Assembly (NCBI GenBank): GCA_910584605.1
Contig: CAJUAW010000075.1
Coordinates: 1-13,619, forward strand
Reading direction: 5' to 3'
Source of the DNA: an uncultured Oscillospiraceae bacterium
GTDB lineage: Bacteria; Bacillota_A; Clostridia; Oscillospirales; Oscillospiraceae
DNA: 13,619 bases
Positions 1 to 6,693 of the stretch are shown piece by piece; positions within the stretch are counted from its first letter, which is position 1, and the number at the start of each line of letters is the position of its first letter. The notes under the pieces are model-generated. The model saw only the letters and a list, made by a program, of their open reading frames with translations, was not told the DNA's origin and did not search any database. The position numbers were made by a program, and so were the translations under genes.

Positions 1-14
1 TGCTCTTCCGATCT
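1..14. other. Illumina adapter remnant at contig edge
   Basis: The first 14 bases, TGCTCTTCCGATCT, are identical to the 3' end of the standard Illumina TruSeq read-2 adapter. Genomic sequence therefore probably starts at about base 15. This is an assembly artefact and should not be read as biology, although the reading frame of the next gene happens to stay open through it. Confidence 0.9.
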
Positions 15-232
15 CCCACGCTGTCGTCTGTCTCTGTGAGGACATTCCCGGCTATCATTCCGCCAAAACAGCGTATGAGCAGGTTCTGTCCCAGGTCCGG
101 GAGCAAATAGGCTTTGAGCTCTGCGACCAGCTTCTCAGCCGCCTGACGGAATGCAGCCGGTATGAGGAATACGCCTATTACGCCGTAGGCCTGGGTCTCC
201 GGGAGACCATTTTCCGGGCGCTGTGCGGGTAA
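15..232 (+). CDS. C-terminal fragment of an unrecognised protein
   Basis: An open plus-strand frame enters from the left edge and stops at TAA 230-232, giving about 71 visible residues after the adapter. The visible part looks helical and is rich in Glu, Leu, Tyr and Arg. Near its end it reads RYEEYAYYAVGLGLRETIF and then the C-terminus ALCG. I do not recognise a family. It vaguely resembles the C-termini of small Clostridial proteins with an 'FxxGFRLG' type ending, but this is too weak to name. Support for a real gene is the uninterrupted frame and the fact that it ends 3 nt before the convergent stop of the histidine phosphatase gene. The start and N-terminus are missing. Confidence 0.55.
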
Positions 233-235
233 ATG

Positions 236-1369
236 CTACCACTCAAACCCAATATATTTTTCCAGCAGGTCCCCCTCCGGGCCCTCTCCGATCTTTTTAA
301 AGCCATACTTCTCAAAAAACCGCCGGGCCCGGTCGTTGTCCGCCGGGCAGTGGAGGCGCAGGCGGTCCCGGCCGCTGTTGCGGTGCATAGACACCGCCGC
401 CCCAATGAGCTGGATTCCCAGCCCTCTGCCCCGGTCCTCCGGAAGAAGGGACAGAAATTTGATGTACCCCGTTCTCTTTGTGTTGCACCGGTCGTCATAG
501 AGGATCACGCCTATGGGCCGTTCCCCCGCGTGGAAGATGTTGATGTTCCATATGCCGCAGGGCCAGCGGTTCCACAGCTCCTCCGCCTCGGCCAGAAGGA
601 GCGCGTCCTCCACGCCGGGACAGACCTCCCGCCGCAGCTTCAGGTACAGCTCCTGATCTTGGGACCAGGTTTTAACGGGGATATCCGCCCACAGGTTCAC
701 GTCCGCCGCCGTCTTTTTGTCCTTCCGCCACCAGGACTGGCGGGCCAGGGTGGAGATGTCCTCGGGCAGGTGGGAGTTGTCCATCTCAAACTGAATGGTA
801 AACTTCTCCCCGTCGAAGGTGAGACAGGTCACCGCCGTGTTGTCCCCATGGGGCATGGCGTGCCACTCCTCCGACGGGATATTTTTCACCCTGCCCAGGA
901 ACTGACGGATGGCCATGCCATGGCTGAACATCGCCACGCTCTGGTCGGGATGCCGCCCTGCCAGACGGCCCACCGTCTCATACAGCCGGTCCCCCAGCCG
1001 GAAAAAGTTCTCCGCCTTCTCCACCTCCCAAGCCGGGTCAGTGCGGTTGAACAGGTCCATCTGCCGGGGGTCGCTGTGGCGCACAGCTCCAAAGGTCCGG
1101 TCCTCCCACTCCCCCAGATTCAGCTCCCGCAGGCCGGGGTGGGTGCGCAGGGGGAGGTTTTTGGAGCGGTAAATGGCCCGGGCGGTGGTCCGGGTGCGGA
1201 ACAGGTCGCTGGAATACACCGCGTCGATGTGGATATCCCGGAAACGCTCCTCTAAAGCGGCGATCTGCCGGTAGCCGTTTTCGGTAATCAGGGAGTCGTA
1301 CCAGCCATGGACCCGGCGGTAGAGATTGCCCTCCGCCTCGGCGTGGCGGATCAGATAGATGGTTGTCAT
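236..1369 (-). CDS. Fused histidine phosphatase / GNAT N-acetyltransferase
   Basis: The 377-aa protein has two domains. Residues about 1-215 are a histidine phosphatase (phosphoglycerate mutase-like) domain: LIRHAEAEGN at 6-15 carries the phospho-accepting His9 after Arg8, the motif around Glu82 (RELNLGEWE) is present, and SHG at 149-151 supplies the second catalytic His150. Residues about 240-377 are a GNAT acetyltransferase: the acetyl-CoA loop is EDRGRGLGIQ at 301-310, followed by a typical C-terminal NDRARRFFEKYGF. Substrates of both domains are unknown. The start ATG lies one base after the TGA of the DUF1622 gene (TGATATG) behind GGGAGGAG, so it is probably translationally coupled as the last gene of the pyr operon. 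It meets the upstream plus-strand gene tail to tail with no terminator between. Confidence 0.9.
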   Translation of the reverse strand: MTTIYLIRHAEAEGNLYRRVHGWYDSLITENGYRQIAALEERFRDIHIDAVYSSDLFRTRTTARAIYRSKNLPLRTHPGLRELNLGEWEDRTFGAVRHSDPRQMDLFNRTDPAWEVEKAENFFRLGDRLYETVGRLAGRHPDQSVAMFSHGMAIRQFLGRVKNIPSEEWHAMPHGDNTAVTCLTFDGEKFTIQFEMDNSHLPEDISTLARQSWWRKDKKTAADVNLWADIPVKTWSQDQELYLKLRREVCPGVEDALLLAEAEELWNRWPCGIWNINIFHAGERPIGVILYDDRCNTKRTGYIKFLSLLPEDRGRGLGIQLIGAAVSMHRNSGRDRLRLHCPADNDRARRFFEKYGFKKIGEGPEGDLLEKYIGFEW

Positions 1370-1370
1370 A

Positions 1371-1721
1371 TCAGGACTCCTCCCTCTTGTTTTCCCGGGG
1401 GTCGGCGTGCTCTCCCTTCATCTCAATGTGGATGAGCAGGGACAGCAGCGCCCGCAGCAAAATCACCGCGCCCAGCACCATCAGCTCGTTCAGCGTCCGG
1501 ACCAGGACGGTCTTCAAAATCTCGGCGGCCATTTTAAATTCCAGACTGGTAGCCAGGCCGTCCGCCAAATAAAACTTGATGTTCCGGGGCTGGCGGGTGA
1601 CCATCCCCACGCAGTACAGCCAGAAGGCGTGCAGCGCGGTGACCGCCACCACGAAAATACCCATCAGCTCGCAGGCGGAGATAATGGTAGGCAGGCACAG
1701 CTCGATCACATGCTCCAGCAT
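1371..1721 (-). CDS. DUF1622 family small membrane protein
   Basis: The 116-aa protein has hydrophobic helices at about residues 8-34 and 77-97. Between them is the stretch LATSLEFKMAAEILKTVLVR, whose LEFxxAxxIxxT pattern is typical of DUF1622 membrane proteins. The C-terminus is charged. The function of the family is not established; it should sit in the cytoplasmic membrane. The ATG has an excellent AAGGAGGAG ribosome site at about 6 nt. It follows pyrD by 16 nt and precedes the phosphatase gene by 1 nt, so it is very likely cotranscribed with pyrCFKD. Nothing in the sequence ties it chemically to pyrimidine synthesis, and its place may only reflect operon growth. Confidence 0.8.
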   Translation of the reverse strand: MLEHVIELCLPTIISACELMGIFVVAVTALHAFWLYCVGMVTRQPRNIKFYLADGLATSLEFKMAAEILKTVLVRTLNELMVLGAVILLRALLSLLIHIEMKGEHADPRENKREES

Positions 1722-1737
1722 GGAACTCTCCTCCTTT

Positions 1738-2682
1738 TCACCAGGGGCGCACCCCTCCGGTCAGCTCCGAAACCGACGCCAGCCCCTGCCGGGCGGCCAG
1801 GCCGGCCAATTCGTCCCGAACCTTCAAGGGGGCGAAGGGGTCGGCAAACAGGGCGGTGCCCACCGCCACGGCGGAGGCCCCCGCCAGCATCAGCTGGGCG
1901 GCGTCCGTTCCCTTGGACACGCCCCCCATGCCCAGGATGGGCAGCTTCACCGCCTGGGCCGCCTCCCACACCATCCGCACCGCCACCGGCAGCACGGCGG
2001 GGCCGGACAGCCCTCCGGTGTTCATCTTCAAAACGGGGCGGCGGGTATTTACGTCAATACGCATCCCCCGGAGGGTGTTGATGAGGGACAAAGCGTCCGC
2101 CCCCGCCCCCTCCACCGCCCGGGCAATCTCGGTGATATCCGTCACGTTGGGGGACAGCTTTACCATCACAGGCACGCCTCCGGCGTGCTTTTTTGCCGTC
2201 TCGGTCACCTCGGCGGCCAGCTCGGGACGGGTGCCGTAGGCCAGCCCCCCCGCCTTCACATTGGGGCAGGAGATGTTCACCTCGATCATATCCACCCCGG
2301 CCTCCGCCAGCTTCTCGCACATGACGCCGTACTCCTCCGGGGTGTTTCCGGAGATGTTGGCGATAATTTTGGTCTCAAACCGCTTTTTGTAGGGCAGGCC
2401 CTCCCCCCGCAGGAAGGGCAGCTCCTCCTTGATAAAGGCGTCCACGCCAGGGTTTTCCAGCCCCACCGAGTTGAGGATGCCCATGGGAGTTTCGGCAATG
2501 CGGGGGGCGGGGTTGCCGTTTCGGGGGTGGAGGGTCAGCCCCTTGGCACAGATGCCGCCCAGCTCCCCCAGGTCGTAAAATTGGCTGTACTCCCGGCCAA
2601 AGCCGAAGGTGCCCGAGGCCACAACTACGGGATTTTTCAGCGTCACCCCCGCCAGCTCCACCTGCATGTTCACGTCAGGCAT
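1738..2682 (-). CDS. pyrD: Dihydroorotate dehydrogenase, class 1B catalytic subunit
   Basis: It oxidises dihydroorotate to orotate using FMN, passing electrons to PyrK and on to NAD+ (class 1B, cytosolic PyrD2PyrK2). The 314-aa length fits. Visible motifs are VASGTFGFG near residue 21, GNPAPRIAETPMGILNSVGL at about 56-75, NISCPN with the class 1B catalytic Cys139, VKLSPNVTDI, NTLRGMR, and the FMN phosphate-binding GGLSGPA and GMGG. I chose the ATG at 2682 (MPDVNMQVEL) because GGAGGTGG lies about 7 nt before it and homology begins just after. The open frame runs further upstream, but that part is pyrK read in another frame. The start overlaps the pyrK stop by 8 nt, which suggests coupled synthesis of the two subunits. 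Confidence 0.95.
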   Translation of the reverse strand: MPDVNMQVELAGVTLKNPVVVASGTFGFGREYSQFYDLGELGGICAKGLTLHPRNGNPAPRIAETPMGILNSVGLENPGVDAFIKEELPFLRGEGLPYKKRFETKIIANISGNTPEEYGVMCEKLAEAGVDMIEVNISCPNVKAGGLAYGTRPELAAEVTETAKKHAGGVPVMVKLSPNVTDITEIARAVEGAGADALSLINTLRGMRIDVNTRRPVLKMNTGGLSGPAVLPVAVRMVWEAAQAVKLPILGMGGVSKGTDAAQLMLAGASAVAVGTALFADPFAPLKVRDELAGLAARQGLASVSELTGGVRPW

Positions 2683-3469
2683 CCCAGTCCACCTCCTCCG
2701 CGTCAAACACCGGGCCGTCCTTGCAGACATGTTTTACCGTGCCGTCCTTCATGGTCACGGCACACACCAGACAGGCCCCCACGCCGCAGCCCATCCGCTC
2801 CTCCATGGACACCTGGCAGGGCACGCCAAATTCAGCGGCCGCCTTGGCCACACTCCGCAGCATGGGCTTGGGCCCGCAGGCCAGGATTCCCTGATAGTGG
2901 TGCTCCTTCTCCAGTTCCTGGCGCACCAGTGCGTCCACAAAGCCGTGGTAGCCCAGGGAGCCGTCGTCGGTGGCAATTTGAACGTCGATGCACTCGCTGT
3001 CAAACTCGTCCAGCAGGATGGCCCGGTCCTTGGAGCGGAACCCCAAAATGGCGGTGGAGGAACCGCCGGTGTAGCAGGCACAGGCGTAGAGCGGCGGTAC
3101 GCCGATGCCGCCTCCCACCAATAAGTAGGGGCCGGGGGTGGTCCGGAAGCCGTTCCCCAAGGGACCCAGCACATCCAGGGTGTCCCCCACCTGACGCTGG
3201 GCCAGCCAGCGGGTACCCTCCCCCTTCGCCTCAAAGACAACGGTGATGGTCCCCCCCATCCGGGTCCCCAGCCAGGACTGGATGGAGATGGGCCGGCGAA
3301 GCAGCAGGCCCTCCCCGCATTTGATGTGGATAAACTGTCCGGGGTGAATGGGCCGTCCGGTATTGGTAATGGCGGAGCTGACCATGTCCCCCACCGCCAG
3401 AGTCATGGAGACGGTGTCCGGGGTCAGCTGTTCCCGGGCGATGATGCTGCATGCGTGTTCTACCTTCAT
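2675..3469 (-). CDS. pyrK: Dihydroorotate dehydrogenase electron transfer subunit
   Basis: This FAD and [2Fe-2S] subunit moves electrons from FMN in PyrD to NAD+. The 264-aa protein has an N-terminal ferredoxin-reductase-like FAD domain (RRPISI at 58-63), a nucleotide-binding part with LVGGGIGVPP at 117-126 and ACGPKPM at 197-203, and a C-terminal iron-sulfur binding site. The cluster cysteines are C228, C233, C236 and C249, with spacing C-x4-C-x2-C-x12-C as in known PyrK. The start at MKVEHAC was chosen because AAGGGGTG lies about 6 nt upstream and the longer open frame runs through the end of pyrF. It is 11 nt after pyrF and overlaps pyrD by 8 nt. Confidence 0.95.
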   Translation of the reverse strand: MKVEHACSIIAREQLTPDTVSMTLAVGDMVSSAITNTGRPIHPGQFIHIKCGEGLLLRRPISIQSWLGTRMGGTITVVFEAKGEGTRWLAQRQVGDTLDVLGPLGNGFRTTPGPYLLVGGGIGVPPLYACACYTGGSSTAILGFRSKDRAILLDEFDSECIDVQIATDDGSLGYHGFVDALVRQELEKEHHYQGILACGPKPMLRSVAKAAAEFGVPCQVSMEERMGCGVGACLVCAVTMKDGTVKHVCKDGPVFDAEEVDWDA

Positions 3470-3480
3470 GCGTTCACCCC

Positions 3481-4404
3481 TTACACAATGGTCACAAACT
3501 GCCGGATGTCGTCCCGCATGGCGAGGGCGGCGTTGCGGGCCGCTTCGGCGAAGTCGTGTCCGTCCCCGCCCGTCTTCTGCCAGGCGCACAGGATGCCCCG
3601 GGAGGAGTTGACAATGGCCCCGTGGCCGTACTTGTCGAAGGCGTACCGCACATCATCCGCCGTCCCCCCCTGGGCCCCGTAACCAGGCACCAGGAAGAAG
3701 GTCTTTTCCAGACGTTTCCTCAAAGCGCGGATGTCCGACGGATATGTGGCCCCGGTGACCGCCCCGGCCATGGTGTAGCCATATTTGCCCTCGGTGCCGG
3801 CGGCGAGGCGCTCGTTCAGATCCCCCATCACCTGATAGACCAGCCGGTCCCCGGCCACAATATCCTGCAGCTCTCCGGAGCCGGGATTGGAGGTCTTCAC
3901 CAGCACGAAGACGCACTTGTCCTCCCCCCTGGCCGCCTCCAGGAAGGGCTTGATGGAGTCGGAGCCCATGTAGCCGTTGAGGGTGACGCAGTCGGCGTCG
4001 AAGGACTTGAATATCTGTCCCTCGATCTTGGCCCCGGACAGCCAGCCCTCGGCGTAGGCGGCGGCGGTGGAGCCGATGTCCCCCCGCTTGATGTCAGCGA
4101 TGACAAAGAGGCCCTTTTCCTGGGCGTAGCGGATGGTGCGCTCCAGCACCTCCATCCCCTGCCAGCCCAGGTTCTCGTAGTAGGCCGCCTGGGGCTTCAC
4201 CGCCGGAACGACCTCGCACAGCGCGTCGATCAGCCCCGTGTTAAACTGCCAGATGGCCTCGGCGGCCCCCTTCAGGCCCGCTCCGTACTCCTCAAAGGCC
4301 GCCCGGCGGATGTGCTCGGGCACGTATTCGATGCGGGCGTCCAGCCCGGCCACGGTGGGATTCTTCATGGCTCGGATCTTATCCTGTAATACGTCAAATG
4401 ACAT
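3481..4404 (-). CDS. pyrF: Orotidine 5'-phosphate decarboxylase, subfamily 2
   Basis: It decarboxylates OMP to UMP, the last step of UMP synthesis. The 307-aa protein is the long form of the enzyme. The active site ADIKRGDIGST (Lys106 in the DIKRGD motif) is characteristic of subfamily 2, as opposed to the DLKFHDI type of the shorter enzymes. VKPQAAYYE at about 69-77, VPGYGAQGG near the phosphate site and VNSSRGI near the C-terminus also fit. The ATG is preceded by AAAGGAAC and lies 16 nt after the pyrC stop. It shares the transcription unit with pyrC, pyrK and pyrD. Confidence 0.95.
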   Translation of the reverse strand: MSFDVLQDKIRAMKNPTVAGLDARIEYVPEHIRRAAFEEYGAGLKGAAEAIWQFNTGLIDALCEVVPAVKPQAAYYENLGWQGMEVLERTIRYAQEKGLFVIADIKRGDIGSTAAAYAEGWLSGAKIEGQIFKSFDADCVTLNGYMGSDSIKPFLEAARGEDKCVFVLVKTSNPGSGELQDIVAGDRLVYQVMGDLNERLAAGTEGKYGYTMAGAVTGATYPSDIRALRKRLEKTFFLVPGYGAQGGTADDVRYAFDKYGHGAIVNSSRGILCAWQKTGGDGHDFAEAARNAALAMRDDIRQFVTIV

Positions 4405-4420
4405 AATTTCGTTCCTTTCT

Positions 4421-5698
4421 TCAGCCGTCCTGGTAGATGACCTCGCCCCTGGCGATGGTGTACTTCACCCGGCCCTTGACGGTCCGCCCGGCAAAGGGGG
4501 TGTTCCGAGCCTTGGAGGCAAACAGCAGCGGGTCCACGGTCCAGGTCTCGTCGGGGTCGAAGATGACCAGATCAGCGATGGCTCCGATGGACATGTGCCC
4601 CCGGGGCAGGCGGAGGATATCGGCGGGGTTGGTGGACATGCGGCGGATGATCCCCGGGAGATCCAGCTTTTTGGTGTGGTACAGCTGGGTCAGCGCCAGA
4701 GCCAGACTGGTCTCCAGGCCGATCATGCCGCTGGGCGCCCGGCTGAGGGGCCGGGTCTTCTCCTCCACCGAGTGGGGGGCGTGATCGGTGGCGATCACAT
4801 CGATGGTACCGTCCCTCAGACCGGCGACGATGCCCTGTACGTCCTTCTGGGTTCGCAGGGGCGGGTTGACTCTGGCCTGCGCCCCCTGGATGAGCACCTC
4901 GTCCTCGGTAAGGGTAAAATACTGGGGACAGGTCTCGCAAGTGATGCGGACCCCCCTCTTTTTCATCTTGCGGATGATGTCCACGCTCCGGGCGGTGGAC
5001 ACGTGGCAGATATGCACCGCCGACCCGGTCTCCTCGGCCAGCATGGCATCCCGCATGACCATGATCTCCTCCGCGATGGCGGGCCGCCCCTCCAGCCACA
5101 GCTGGCGAGACACGCTGCCCTCGTTCACCGCCCGGCCCGCCACCATGGAGGTGTCCTCACAGTGGCACAGCACCGGCAGCTCCAGCTGGCCCGCCCGGAT
5201 CAGCGCATCCCGCATCAGGTTGGCGTTGTCCACGTTGTTGCCATCGTCCGACAGGGCCACTGCCCCGGCCGCCTTCAGGGCCTCGGCGTCTGTGGGTTCC
5301 TCCCCCCGCAGTCCCTTGGACAGCGCCGCAATGGGGTACACCGCCACTCCGTTGGCCTGCCTGGCCCGGTCCAGCACGTACTTCACCTGCTCCGGACAGT
5401 CCACCGCCGGGCTGGTATTGGCCATACAGGCCATGGAGGTCACGCCCCCTCGGGCCGCTGCCGCGCATCCGGTAAAAATGTCCTCCTTATAGGTCAGGCC
5501 CGGGTCGCGGAGGTGGACATGCATGTCCACCAGCCCCGGAGCCACCATCAGCCCGGAGGCGTCAATAACCCGGTCCGCCTCGCAGGTCAGGCCGCGCTCC
5601 AGCAGGCCCACCCGGCCATTCTCCGCCAGAAGGTCCTGGAGCAGGACGGTCCCCGTCACCGGATGGACCACCCGCCCGTTTTTGATCAAAAGCTTCAT
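4421..5698 (-). CDS. pyrC: Dihydroorotase, class I
   Basis: This zinc enzyme cyclises carbamoyl aspartate to dihydroorotate. The 425-aa length and sequence match Gram-positive class I dihydroorotases. The metal-binding HVH is at 60-62 (DMHVHLRDPG). The metal-bridging Asp151 or Asp152 is in ALSDDG, then come CHCED (His179), ICHVS (His232) and the catalytic Asp305 in IATDHAPHS. The amidohydrolase C-terminal strand region with GHMSIGAIADLVIFDP is intact. The ATG has GGAGGAAG upstream at good spacing. It is the first gene of the operon and is transcribed away from the 63-aa gene at 5879. No PyrR-type attenuator hairpin is visible in the short leader. Confidence 0.95.
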   Translation of the reverse strand: MKLLIKNGRVVHPVTGTVLLQDLLAENGRVGLLERGLTCEADRVIDASGLMVAPGLVDMHVHLRDPGLTYKEDIFTGCAAAARGGVTSMACMANTSPAVDCPEQVKYVLDRARQANGVAVYPIAALSKGLRGEEPTDAEALKAAGAVALSDDGNNVDNANLMRDALIRAGQLELPVLCHCEDTSMVAGRAVNEGSVSRQLWLEGRPAIAEEIMVMRDAMLAEETGSAVHICHVSTARSVDIIRKMKKRGVRITCETCPQYFTLTEDEVLIQGAQARVNPPLRTQKDVQGIVAGLRDGTIDVIATDHAPHSVEEKTRPLSRAPSGMIGLETSLALALTQLYHTKKLDLPGIIRRMSTNPADILRLPRGHMSIGAIADLVIFDPDETWTVDPLLFASKARNTPFAGRTVKGRVKYTIARGEVIYQDG

Positions 5699-5772
5699 TG
5701 TGCTTCCTCCGCCATTGCATGGTAATTTTTGTAAAACTGCCCGCCTGCCGGCGCATAGCTTCCTGACATTAA

Positions 5773-5801
5773 ATTATAGCGGAAGATGCAGGATTTAGCA
5801 A
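5773..5801 (-). promoter_or_regulatory. Promoter of the pyr operon
   Basis: Read on the minus strand there is TTGCTA (5801-5796), a 17-nt spacer, and a perfect TATAAT (5778-5773). Transcription would start near 5766 and leave a leader of about 67 nt before pyrC. The leader shows no terminator-antiterminator pair. Confidence 0.7.
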
Positions 5802-5878
5802 CGAGTTTTTCAAATTTTCAGGAGATACTAGCTCTGCGGAGAACCTTTTGATTTCTCCGGGGAAGGAGAGGAAAAAAC

Positions 5879-6070
5879 ATGTGCGGAACTTCTTACAGCT
5901 GCCACAACACCGGAGCCTTTCTGATGGGCACCATGGCCGGTATGGCTGCGGGCGCCGTTCTGGGCGCCACAATGGCTCCGTCCAGCCGCCAGATCAAGCG
6001 GACCGCCCACAAAGCCGCCCGCCGGGTCAACGAGGCCATCGACCACCTGGCCGACGCAATGGACATGTGA
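5879..6070 (+). CDS. 63-aa Gly/Ala-rich small protein (YtxH-like)
   Basis: A short protein with three parts. The N-terminus MCGTSYSCHNTG has two cysteines and a histidine. A glycine/alanine/methionine-rich hydrophobic segment at about 14-32 (FLMGTMAGMAAGAVLGATM) has small-residue spacing as in glycine-zipper membrane helices. The basic, helical C-terminus (SRQIKRTAHKAARRVNEAID) resembles the tail of YtxH-type general stress proteins. A membrane location with the tail inside is likely. Function is unknown. GGAGAGG lies about 7 nt before the ATG, and a strong terminator follows the stop by 9 nt, so it is a monocistronic gene. GC content matches the host genes. Confidence 0.75.
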   Translation: MCGTSYSCHNTGAFLMGTMAGMAAGAVLGATMAPSSRQIKRTAHKAARRVNEAIDHLADAMDM

Positions 6071-6079
6071 GCATGACAA

Positions 6080-6111
6080 GGCCCCCGGCTCGCGCCGGGG
6101 GCCGCATTTTT
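6080..6111 (+). terminator. Rho-independent terminator of the 63-aa gene
   Basis: A perfect 10-bp GC stem, GGCCCCCGGC (6080-6089) with GCCGGGGGCC (6094-6103), has a TCGC loop and is followed after three bases by five T's. Confidence 0.85.
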
Positions 6112-6158
6112 GCGGCGTCACATTTTCGTCATTTTCCCCATCAGCCTGATAACCGCTG

Positions 6159-6164
6159 TATAAT
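6159..6164 (+). promoter_or_regulatory. Putative -10 box for the ribbon-helix-helix gene
   Basis: A perfect TATAAT lies 35 nt before the ATG of the 55-aa gene, just after the preceding terminator. No convincing -35 hexamer is seen at 16-18 nt, so the promoter may depend on an activator or be weak. Confidence 0.5.
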
Positions 6165-6198
6165 AGTACAAGCCACAAATTCAGGAGGTTCGTTTAGT

Positions 6199-6366
6199 AT
6201 GGGAAATCATTTTATACGATTCACATTGCGTACAGAAAAAACGCTTTCCGACAAGCTTACATACATTGCCGCATATAACCTGCGCTCCAAAAACCGGGAA
6301 ATCGAACAACTCATTAAGCGTCACATCGCCGAATTTGAGAAGACACACGGAAAAATAGACGTATAA
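6199..6366 (+). CDS. 55-aa ribbon-helix-helix (Arc-like) protein
   Basis: The protein starts MGNHFIRFTLRTEK, a short beta strand of the type (IRFTLR) that contacts DNA in MetJ/Arc-type dimers. Two helices follow, LSDKLTYIAAYNLRSKNREIE and the EQLIKRHIAEFEK segment, with the usual 'SKNREIEQLIKRHI' second-helix pattern. It would be a small dimeric DNA-binding protein; its target is unknown. The ATG has AGGAGGT at 9 nt. By hand count it is about 40% GC, well below its neighbours, which suggests acquisition. It ends at its own terminator, directly next to the promoter of the small hydrophobic peptide gene. Whether it regulates that module is speculation. Confidence 0.8.
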   Translation: MGNHFIRFTLRTEKTLSDKLTYIAAYNLRSKNREIEQLIKRHIAEFEKTHGKIDV

Positions 6367-6367
6367 A

Positions 6368-6398
6368 AGCCGAAGGGAGCAATCCCCTCGGCTTTTTT
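6368..6398 (+). terminator. Rho-independent terminator of the RHH gene
   Basis: Stem AGCCGAAGGGA (6368-6378) with TCCCCTCGGCT (6383-6393) has one A-C mismatch, a GCAA tetraloop and a run of six T's (6393-6398). The last two T's are also the first two bases of the next -35 box. Confidence 0.9.
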
Positions 6399-6424
6399 GA
6401 CAAAAAACGCCATTATGCTATAAT
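6397..6424 (+). promoter_or_regulatory. Consensus promoter of the hydrophobic peptide gene
   Basis: TTGACA (6397-6402), 16-nt spacer, TATAAT (6419-6424): both boxes are perfect consensus. Predicted start of RNA is near 6431, leaving a leader of about 96 nt before the peptide ORF. Confidence 0.9.
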
Positions 6425-6431
6425 AGTCTTA

Positions 6432-6520
6432 CCCCTCGACCGGAGGGGACAGGACGCTGTTACATTTGGCGGTTGGTTCACCGATATTACCCCATAGCAA
6501 AATCCTGGATGGGGGAGGTG
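6432..6520 (+). promoter_or_regulatory. Structured leader of the peptide mRNA
   Basis: At the predicted 5' end CCCCTC (6432-6437) can pair with GAGGGG (6443-6448), a 6-bp stem with a 5-nt loop. Closer to the gene CCCCAT (6490-6495) can pair with ATGGGG (6509-6514), reaching the first base of the ribosome site GGAGGTG (6514-6520). A 5' stem plus a partly hidden ribosome site is common in type I toxin mRNAs. Pairing was judged by eye only. Confidence 0.4.
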
Positions 6521-6526
6521 AAGCGG

Positions 6527-6613
6527 ATGTGGAAAAAGCGTATAGTCGCTGTACTTCAGATCATGGCGTACTTAGCGATCATACTGTACGTAATGACCAT
6601 AGATGCGTGTTAG
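6527..6613 (+). CDS. 28-aa hydrophobic peptide, putative type I toxin
   Basis: ATG at 6527 opens a 28-codon frame ending at TAG 6611-6613. The peptide begins MWKKRIVAVL, with a basic N-terminus (KKR). One continuous hydrophobic segment at about residues 6-25 follows (IVAVLQIMAYLAIILYVMTI), and the end is DAC. This is the form of small membrane-damaging toxins such as those of Gram-positive type I modules, though I do not match it to a named family. GGAGGTG lies exactly 6 nt before the ATG, and the gene sits behind a perfect consensus promoter. An in-frame GTG at 6518 is inside the ribosome site and is rejected as start. The stop codon lies in the stem of a hairpin targeted by a convergent antisense transcript. 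The alternative is a regulatory small membrane peptide. Confidence 0.75.
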   Translation: MWKKRIVAVLQIMAYLAIILYVMTIDAC

Positions 6614-6687
6614 CCGCCCGGCTGGCACCGAGCGGCTAACTTGGTTAAGTTAGTGTAATTGGGGCCGACCGCTGTAGCGGCGTCCTT
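6609..6687 (-). ncRNA. Putative antisense antitoxin RNA
   Basis: A perfect minus-strand promoter predicts an RNA starting near 6687 and running back over the 3' part of the peptide mRNA. It would cover the imperfect hairpin around 6667-6684 and the large hairpin 6609-6640: GTTAGCCGC with GCGGCTAAC, then a C-A mismatch, then CGG/CCG around CTGGCA. No minus-strand ORF with a ribosome site fits this RNA. The 3' end is uncertain. The 6609-6640 hairpin has no U-run, while a weak 4-bp hairpin followed by five U's would place the end near 6533, covering the whole ORF. The role as antitoxin is inferred from the arrangement. Confidence 0.6.
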
Positions 6688-6693
6688 ATATTG

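Noticed and set aside
233..3246. Long plus-strand open frames (340 and 556 codons) opposite the pyr operon
   Set aside because: They are shadows of GC-rich codons on the opposite strand: full of Pro, Arg, His and Gln, no ribosome site, no family motif, and the minus strand encodes clear enzymes.
5562..5756. 64-codon ORF starting in the pyrC leader as a regulatory leader peptide
   Set aside because: It starts about 10 nt after the predicted RNA start without a ribosome site and runs on inside pyrC out of frame; no attenuator hairpins accompany it.
5837..5859. Hairpin CGGAGAA/TTCTCCG as a terminator
   Set aside because: No T-run on either strand; it is more likely leader structure.
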